Of a stretch of 64,000 nt of DNA, positions 58,998 through 64,000 are shown in pieces. The position numbers and the translations under genes are program-made. The notes under the pieces are model-generated. The model was given only the letters and a program-made list of their open reading frames with translations. It was not told where the DNA came from and searched no databases. Each line of letters begins with the position of its first letter. The stretch's first letter is position 1. Source of the DNA: Blastomonas aquatica (GTDB lineage: Bacteria > Pseudomonadota > Alphaproteobacteria > Sphingomonadales > Sphingomonadaceae); NCBI RefSeq assembly GCF_014639875.1, contig NZ_BMGD01000001.1, forward strand, positions 558,001 through 622,000, written 5' to 3'.

Positions 58998-60797
58998 GTG
59001 AGCGATCAACCTGACAGAATCGCTTTGCTTAGCGAACTGGCATTGGTGATGCAGTCACCCGAACTCGTGCGATCTCCGGTGCTGCGCAGGCTTCTTGAAT
59101 ATCTGGTCGATCAGACGCTCGCGGGCAATGGCGAGCGTCTGAAGGCCTATCAGATCGCGGTCGAAGGGCTGGGCCGTGACGACAGCTTCGATCCGCAGAG
59201 CGACAGCTATCCCAGGGTTCAGGTCGGACGGCTGCGCAAGATGCTGGACCTGCATTATGCTGCACTTACGGCCGAGGAAGCCAGTCGTCGCCAGCGAATA
59301 TGCATTCCGGTCGGGCACTATAACGTTGCGCTTGTTCCGATCACGCCGGTGCCATCTGCACCTGCCGCCGATCCCGCTATAACAGAACCGGCGATAGGGT
59401 CGGCACCCGGGGATGCCTCCGCTGCACCGGCGCCCCCTGTCACGACGCCCGCAGCGCCCGCGTTTGACGTCCCGCCACCCACGCCGCCGGTATTGCGGCA
59501 AGGCGTCGATGTTGGGTGGCTGATCTGGGCAGTGCCTGTGCTGGTATTGTTAGCACTGTTGTATGTCATCTGGCTGGTAGCGATGCCCGACGTCGAAGAG
59601 CGAGCGGCGCGGCGCGACATGCGCCAGCACCTCGCTCACGTCACCATCAGTACCTATCCCGATAATGGCAATGACGACCTGAACACTGCTGCACAGATTG
59701 CAGAGATGCATCTGCAGCGGTTCGAAATGCTGGCGGTCAGCATGGACAAGCATTCCGACAGGCCGGACACCCGGCAGATGGCTCGCGAATACAAGCTTCT
59801 GCTGCGCAGCGGAGGACGTCAGGCAGGGGCAACCCCCAACATGATCTTCCTGACGCTTCGTCACCAGGCAACGGGGGCAACGTTGTGGTCGCATGAGTTG
59901 CTCGGTGATGATAGCCGGCTGGCAGCGCCCGACTTCGAGCAGGCGATTGGGTCTGGGATTTCGGTGATTGCGCGGTCTGGCGGCTTGATTGCGCAGCACC
60001 AGCGCAAGCTGATCGGCAGCGCCATGAGCCCGGGCTATCCCTGCCTGATCCAGTATGATGCATTCCGCCAGAGTCGTGAACGGGCTATTCGGCCCGCGCT
60101 CGAGGCCTGCCTCAAGCGATCGCTTGAAATCCATCCGGACGAGCCATTGTTCCTTCAGGCGCTATCGTATCTTGCGCTTTCGTCCCGAGACGCCGACCGC
60201 AGGGCTCCCCTGATCCCGTCCGATCGCGGGCGCACGCTCGCTGAAGCTGCGCTGCAGTTCGATGGCCGGTCCTCGCTCGCCCAGATCGCCGTCGCGCGGT
60301 CCGCCCTGGTGCGCGGCAATTGCCCCAGGGCGATTGCGTTTGCCCGGCGCGCGGTGGAGAGCAATCCGCTCGAGCCCGATACCCTGGGGATCGCAGGAAC
60401 ATTTATGTTGTCATGCGGCGATACCGAAGGTGCCGAACGGGTGCTCGAGCGCGCGCTGGCAATGAACAGCGAGCCTGGCGGATACCAGACCGCATCATTG
60501 GTGATCACCCGGCTGATCAACGGCAAGGCAGATACCGCGCTCGATCTGGCGATGCGGGCGGACTCGTCGCTGGTAGCGACGCAGCCGAATTTCCTGCTCG
60601 CCAAGGCGCTGGCATTGGCCGCCAATGGTCGCGCAGCCCCTGCGCGCGCGGCCTGGGCCGAATTGGAGAAATCGGTGGGGGTAAGCCCGGGTACGCCCGC
60701 GCCCGATATCCTGGCCCGCTTTGCCATTTCGCCCTTTTTCAGCCGCCGCATGGTGGCTGAGGCGCAGCGCGTGGGCCTTATCGAGAACGCAGGCTGA
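58998..60797 (+). CDS. Membrane-anchored winged-helix/TPR regulator-like protein
   Basis: 599 residues from GTG 58998. The N terminus (about 1-95: SPVLRRLLEYLVDQTLAGNG, RLKAYQIAVEGLGRDDSFDP, PRVQVGRLRKML) matches the DNA-binding-like module seen at the start of many alphaproteobacterial adenylate cyclase/TPR proteins. A Pro/Ala-rich linker, one membrane helix (about 172-193, WLIWAVPVLVLLALLYVIWL) and a large, probably periplasmic part with TPR-like helices follow. This fits a one-component transmembrane regulator. The tandem small peptides follow 206 bases later. Confidence 0.7.
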   Translation: MSDQPDRIALLSELALVMQSPELVRSPVLRRLLEYLVDQTLAGNGERLKAYQIAVEGLGRDDSFDPQSDSYPRVQVGRLRKMLDLHYAALTAEEASRRQRICIPVGHYNVALVPITPVPSAPAADPAITEPAIGSAPGDASAAPAPPVTTPAAPAFDVPPPTPPVLRQGVDVGWLIWAVPVLVLLALLYVIWLVAMPDVEERAARRDMRQHLAHVTISTYPDNGNDDLNTAAQIAEMHLQRFEMLAVSMDKHSDRPDTRQMAREYKLLLRSGGRQAGATPNMIFLTLRHQATGATLWSHELLGDDSRLAAPDFEQAIGSGISVIARSGGLIAQHQRKLIGSAMSPGYPCLIQYDAFRQSRERAIRPALEACLKRSLEIHPDEPLFLQALSYLALSSRDADRRAPLIPSDRGRTLAEAALQFDGRSSLAQIAVARSALVRGNCPRAIAFARRAVESNPLEPDTLGIAGTFMLSCGDTEGAERVLERALAMNSEPGGYQTASLVITRLINGKADTALDLAMRADSSLVATQPNFLLAKALALAANGRAAPARAAWAELEKSVGVSPGTPAPDILARFAISPFFSRRMVAEAQRVGLIENAG

Positions 60798-60923
60798 GCC
60801 GCACGGCGTTCGGCTGAACATCGATCCTGATAAATGGGGAATTTTCCCAACTGTCAGCATCTGTTCATCTTCGAGAAATCTGCAGATTCCCTCAAGACAC
60901 TGAAACAAAATGGTTTTTTGAAC

Positions 60924-60940
60924 TGGCACGCCCTGTGCAA
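60924..60940 (+). promoter_or_regulatory. Sigma-54-type promoter upstream of small-peptide array
   Basis: CTGGCACGCCCTGTGCAA has GG at 60925-60926 and GC at 60937-60938, exactly 10 bases apart, and TGGCACG matches the -24 consensus fully; the -12 box is GTGCA instead of TTGCA. It lies about 65 bases upstream of the first peptide ATG. A sigma-54 activator is encoded at 17337. Confidence 0.65.
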
Positions 60941-61003
60941 TGTACCTGGCATCTCCGGCCACACCGACCGGGACCACCAGAAACATTCGAAAGGACGATC
61001 AAA

Positions 61004-61111
61004 ATGACCATCTTCACCAACGCTCAGAGCCAGCTGTTCGCCGCCGCCCTCGCTGTCGTGTGCTCCAGCTTCTTCATCGCCGTCAGCGTTGTTCCCGGCA
61101 CGATCGTCTGA
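61004..61111 (+). CDS. Small one-helix membrane peptide 1 of a tandem array
   Basis: 35 residues, too short for ordinary gene calling. It has a polar start (TIFTNAQSQLFA), a hydrophobic helix with one Cys (AVVCSSFFIAVSVV) and the tail PGTIV. A good ribosome-binding site (AAAGGACG) precedes ATG 61004. The next three small frames repeat the same plan. Strongly conserved spacing and tail argue that it is real. Function unknown; membrane toxin, signal or complex-subunit roles are possible. Confidence 0.7.
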   Translation: MTIFTNAQSQLFAAALAVVCSSFFIAVSVVPGTIV

Positions 61112-61167
61112 TCACTTCGGCCCCTTCACCCCTCCACACATCCCATTCAAAGCAAAGGACCCTCGAC

Positions 61168-61251
61168 ATGAACATTCTCGCAACCGCTCTCGCCACTGTC
61201 TGCTCGGCCATCCTGATTGCCACCAGCGTTCTTCCCGGCATGATCGTCTGA
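61168..61251 (+). CDS. Small one-helix membrane peptide 2 of a tandem array
   Basis: 27 residues: NILATALATVC, a hydrophobic stretch and the tail PGMIV. AAAGGACC precedes ATG 61168. It lacks the polar head of peptide 1 but keeps the A-T-x-L-A-x-V core, Ser, and the P-G tail. Separated from peptide 1 by 56 bases. Confidence 0.68.
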   Translation: MNILATALATVCSAILIATSVLPGMIV

Positions 61252-61296
61252 TCTCAACGACCCGAACCGCAACACTCTTCTGAAAGGACCATTCCC

Positions 61297-61380
61297 ATGA
61301 ACCTCCTCGCCACCGTTCTTGCCGCTGTCTCGTCGTTCATCCTGATCGCAGCCAGCGTCGCCCCCGGAACGATCGTCTGA
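61297..61380 (+). CDS. Small one-helix membrane peptide 3 of a tandem array
   Basis: 27 residues, the closest relative of peptide 2: NLLATVLAAV, then SSFILIAASV and tail PGTIV. AAAGGACC precedes ATG 61297, and the preceding gap is 45 bases. The shared leader sequence before peptides 2 and 3 points to tandem duplication. Confidence 0.68.
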   Translation: MNLLATVLAAVSSFILIAASVAPGTIV

Positions 61381-61421
61381 TCATCCGCTGTTTCAACCCC
61401 GTTTCATCCAGGAAAAATCCA

Positions 61422-61535
61422 ATGTTTATCGCCGGTTTTGAAAGCATCCAGGGTCAGCTGTTCGCTTCATGCCTTGCCATCATGACCTCGGCCTTGTTTA
61501 TCGCCGCCAGCATCGCCCCGGGCGCGTCGATTTGA
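61422..61535 (+). CDS. Small one-helix membrane peptide 4 of a tandem array
   Basis: 37 residues. The polar head (FIAGFESIQGQLFA) resembles that of peptide 1 (the Q-x-Q-L-F-A element), followed by a Cys-containing helix (SCLAIMTSALFIAAS) and the tail PGASI. CAGGAAAAATCC precedes ATG 61422. It ends 24 bases from the convergent FAD-protein stop; no terminator is evident. Confidence 0.62.
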   Translation: MFIAGFESIQGQLFASCLAIMTSALFIAASIAPGASI

Positions 61536-61559
61536 TCCGCCGCCTGATCTAGAGCCTGA

Positions 61560-62492
61560 TCAGCCCGCGAGAACCAGACCAGCGAGCGCCCGGCCGGATA
61601 CCCAGGCGCTCTCGATCCGGGGCCCGACCAGCCAGTCGCCGCAGAGCCCCAGACCCAAAGACCCATCCCACACCGCCGTCCGGCCTGCCGATCCCGACAT
61701 GGCATAGCGCCAGCGGTGGGCCTGCACCGCGATGGTCTCGGGCAGCTCGCAACCGAGCGCGGCTGCCAGCTCAGCCAGCAGCAGTGCGATCACGGTCTCG
61801 GCATCGTCTTCCAGATGCTCGGTCGACCAGGCGGGCGAGCCCTGCACCACCCAGCTTTCCGGGCCCGTCCGCCCGGGCTTGGCGCTGTTGCGCGCCGCCC
61901 AGCCGATCGCGCCTTCGGTCCGCAGGCAGTCGCCAGCAAAATCGACCCGCGAGCCGAAGGCGGCCATCACCGTCCAGCATGGCTGCGACCGGGTGGCCTG
62001 CGCCAACTCCGCCCATTCGCCCCGATGTGCAGCGACCAGATCGGCGACCTGTTCGGCGGGTACCGCGACGATCACCGCATCGGCCGTTTCCGTGCCATCC
62101 GCATGCTTCAGCCGCCAAAGCGCACCCTCGCGCGAAAGGCTTTCGATCCGGCAATTCCACTGTACCGCGTGATCTGCCGCCAGGCCCTTGATGATCGCGT
62201 TCATCCCCGGCGTTCCGACCCAGGCGCCCTCGCCCGCAGCGGGCCAGCGCGCTGCCGAACCTGCAGCCTCCCAGCGCGCGACTTCCGCAGCAAAGCCGGG
62301 ATCGCGCGCGGTGAAATACTGCGCGCCATGGTCGAAGAATGCCAGTCCGCGTTCGGTCTCGGTACGCCGGGTCGACATCCGTCCGCCCGGGCCACGCGCC
62401 TTGTCGAACAGGCCAACAGTGTGGCCCGCCGTGACCAAAGCGTTCGCCGCCGACAGCCCTGCCAGCCCGGCTCCGATGATTGCGATCTGCAT
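61560..62492 (-). CDS. Renalase-like FAD-dependent oxidoreductase
   Basis: 310 residues. The FAD-binding Rossmann motif (IAIIGAGLAGLSAANALV), FDKARGPGGRMSTRR and FDHGAQYFTARDP are the pattern of bacterial renalase-like flavoproteins, which oxidise isomeric NAD(P)H or amines. C-terminal LGLCGDWLVGPRIESAWVSG closes the FAD site. It lies downstream of metW on the same strand with a 24-base gap, so co-transcription with metX-metW is likely. Confidence 0.85.
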   Translation of the reverse strand: MQIAIIGAGLAGLSAANALVTAGHTVGLFDKARGPGGRMSTRRTETERGLAFFDHGAQYFTARDPGFAAEVARWEAAGSAARWPAAGEGAWVGTPGMNAIIKGLAADHAVQWNCRIESLSREGALWRLKHADGTETADAVIVAVPAEQVADLVAAHRGEWAELAQATRSQPCWTVMAAFGSRVDFAGDCLRTEGAIGWAARNSAKPGRTGPESWVVQGSPAWSTEHLEDDAETVIALLLAELAAALGCELPETIAVQAHRWRYAMSGSAGRTAVWDGSLGLGLCGDWLVGPRIESAWVSGRALAGLVLAG

Positions 62493-62516
62493 GATGCTAA
62501 CGTCCCTTGGTGTGTG

Positions 62517-63107
62517 TTATCGCCGCAGCAGGAACACGGCGTGTTCCGCCAACAGGTTGGCCATGCCGCGCGAGGTCTGCTGGTCACCCGACAGGAACCA
62601 TTCGCCATCGCAGGTCCATCCGCGCGTGGCGATCAGGCTGCGGAAATCGTCTATGGTGACATGGTGGATATTGGGGGTTTCATACCACGCCTCCGGAATC
62701 AACCGGGTGACCGGCATCCGCCCGTGGGTCAGCAGCGACATGCGGATCCGCCAGTGCGCGAAATTGGGGAAGCTGACGAACGCCTGCCGCCCGATCCGCA
62801 GCAACTCCTCGAGCACCAGATGCGGCGCGCGCGTGGTCTGCAAGGTCTGGCTAAGGATCGCATAATCGACGCTGCCCGAGGGGTAATCGGCAAGGTCGGT
62901 ATCGGCATCGCCCTGGATCACCGAAAGTCCGCGAGTCACCGCCGCGCTGACATTGGCAGGGTCAAGTTCAAGCCCGCGGGCACGGACCTGCCGGCTGTCG
63001 CGCAGAGCCGCCATCAGCGCGCCATCGCCGCAGCCGACATCGAGCACCCGCGATCCTGCATCAATGTTGTCGGCAATGATTCGCAGGTCGGGACGCAACG
63101 CGGTCAC
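62517..63107 (-). CDS. metW: Methionine biosynthesis protein MetW
   Basis: 196 residues, SAM-methyltransferase-fold protein that partners MetX in acylhomoserine formation. The SAM motif reads [15 protein letters not shown], with [20 protein letters not shown] downstream. The start is GTG 63107, overlapping the metX stop by 4 bases (GTGA), which gives tight coupling. Length is typical. Confidence 0.94.
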   Translation of the reverse strand: MTALRPDLRIIADNIDAGSRVLDVGCGDGALMAALRDSRQVRARGLELDPANVSAAVTRGLSVIQGDADTDLADYPSGSVDYAILSQTLQTTRAPHLVLEELLRIGRQAFVSFPNFAHWRIRMSLLTHGRMPVTRLIPEAWYETPNIHHVTIDDFRSLIATRGWTCDGEWFLSGDQQTSRGMANLLAEHAVFLLRR

Positions 63108-64000
63108 CTGTTCGCTCCCGCGCGCAAGAAGCCATCGACGATGCGGTTCATCTCGGGGCACTCGAGCAGGAACGCGTCATGGCCGAAGGGCGAGGACAAT
63201 TCGACGAAGCTGGCTTCGGCTCCTGCGGCGTTGAGCGCATGCACGATCCGGCGGGATTCAGCGGTAGGGTAAAGCCAGTCGGTATCGAAGCTGATCAGGC
63301 AAAACCGCGTCTTCGTTCCCATGAACGCGCGCGCCAGCACGCCGTCGTGCGGTTGCGCCAGGTCGTAATAATCCATCGCACGGGTGATATACAGATAGCT
63401 GTTGGCATCGAACCGGTCGACAAAGCTGATCCCCTGGTGGCGCAGATAGCTCTGGATCTGGAAATCGGCGTCGAAGCCGAAGCTGCTTCCGTCGCAATCT
63501 GCCCCCGCTGCGCCATCTCGTGCCTGCAGCCTGCGCCCGAATTTCTCGGTTAGGCCCGCTTCGGAGAGGTACGTGATGTGCGCGGCCATCCGCGCTACCG
63601 CGAGGCCCGATGCGGGGACGTCGCCGTCAGCATAATAGGCCCCCTTGCGCCAGCGCGGATCGGCCATGATCGCTTGTCGTCCAACCTCGTGGAACGCGAT
63701 GTTCTGTGCAGAATGCCGCGCGGTCGAGGCGATGACCAGCGCCGCACGCACCCGGTCAGGGTACAGCACCGGCCAGCTCAGCGCCTGCATTCCGCCCATC
63801 GATCCGCCGATGACCGCGGCGAGCGTGCCGATTCCCAGATAATCGAACAGCAGCGCCTGGGCGCGGACCATGTCGGCGATCGACAGTACCGGAAAGTCCA
63901 TGCCCCACGGCGTCCCCGTCGCCGGGTTCACTGTCGCGGGGCCAGACGAGCCCATGCAGCTGCCGATGACATTGGCGCAGATGATGAAATCGCGCGCCGG
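63104..64000 (-). CDS. metX: Homoserine O-acyltransferase MetX (5' end outside window)
   Basis: At least 298 residues; the frame stays open to base 64000. It has the alpha/beta-hydrolase nucleophile Ser in [15 protein letters not shown]-terminal [14 protein letters not shown]-like family sequence, catalytic Asp in SFDTDWLYP and His in FGHDAFLLE. It acylates homoserine for direct-sulfhydrylation methionine synthesis. The acetyl- or succinyl-CoA preference cannot be decided. It overlaps metW. Confidence 0.95.
   Translation of the reverse strand, partial: PARDFIICANVIGSCMGSSGPATVNPATGTPWGMDFPVLSIADMVRAQALLFDYLGIGTLAAVIGGSMGGMQALSWPVLYPDRVRAALVIASTARHSAQNIAFHEVGRQAIMADPRWRKGAYYADGDVPASGLAVARMAAHITYLSEAGLTEKFGRRLQARDGAAGADCDGSSFGFDADFQIQSYLRHQGISFVDRFDANSYLYITRAMDYYDLAQPHDGVLARAFMGTKTRFCLISFDTDWLYPTAESRRIVHALNAAGAEASFVELSSPFGHDAFLLECPEMNRIVDGFLRAGANR

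Overview
The window is about 64 kb of GC-rich, tightly packed alphaproteobacterial chromosome. The protein set points to a yellow or orange, phototrophy-capable member of the Sphingomonadales (Sphingomonadaceae/Erythrobacteraceae). Signs are the crtI and crtB carotenoid genes, a xanthorhodopsin-type proton pump with its Blh retinal synthase, an EL222-like LOV-HTH photosensor, a TonB receptor with a DUF6607 partner, metX-metW, and many short GC-rich palindromic repeats between genes. The species cannot be fixed from the sequence alone. I see no insertion sequence, prophage, CRISPR array, rRNA or tRNA.

Layout. 1-6 kb: a partial SDR, a TIM-barrel isomerase-like gene, then crtI - GFA - LOG - crtB, and a hemerythrin-like gene on the other strand. 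6-19 kb: an RND efflux pair, msrA, galU, small envelope proteins, metK with a structured leader, lnt, an orphan sigma-54 activator and a GST. 19-30 kb: a small outer-membrane protein, gltD-gltB, uppP, an alkylsulfatase-like gene and a second GST. 30-37 kb: the conserved rpmH-rnpA-yidD-yidC-engB block, and acnA translationally coupled to a four-cysteine exported protein. 37.6-42 kb: a PagL-like gene, a DUF2975-like/XRE pair, LOV-HTH, rhodopsin and blh. 42-50 kb: tldD, gltX, higBA, nadE, prs, an arylamine N-acetyltransferase and hisN. 50-58.7 kb: a TonB receptor operon, a cupin, dapE, a sulfur-transferase-like lipoprotein and an Atm1-type ABC exporter. 59-64 kb: a membrane wHTH-TPR protein, a tandem array of four tiny membrane peptides behind a sigma-54-type promoter, a renalase-like oxidoreductase, metW and a partial metX.

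Two regions deserve most attention. At 39.3-42.0 kb a blue-light LOV-HTH regulator, a green-tuned proton-pumping rhodopsin and the retinal-forming dioxygenase are consecutive and co-oriented. A 12-bp site between regulator and rhodopsin matches the EL222 consensus as I recall it, so blue light may switch on rhodopsin phototrophy. CrtB and CrtI in the same window supply the start of the carotenoid route that feeds Blh and possibly an antenna. At 59.0-61.5 kb the wHTH/TM/TPR protein is followed by four tandem 27-37-residue one-helix peptides ending in related P-G-containing tails. A GG-N10-GC element of sigma-54 type lies upstream of the first. I know of no described function for this array.
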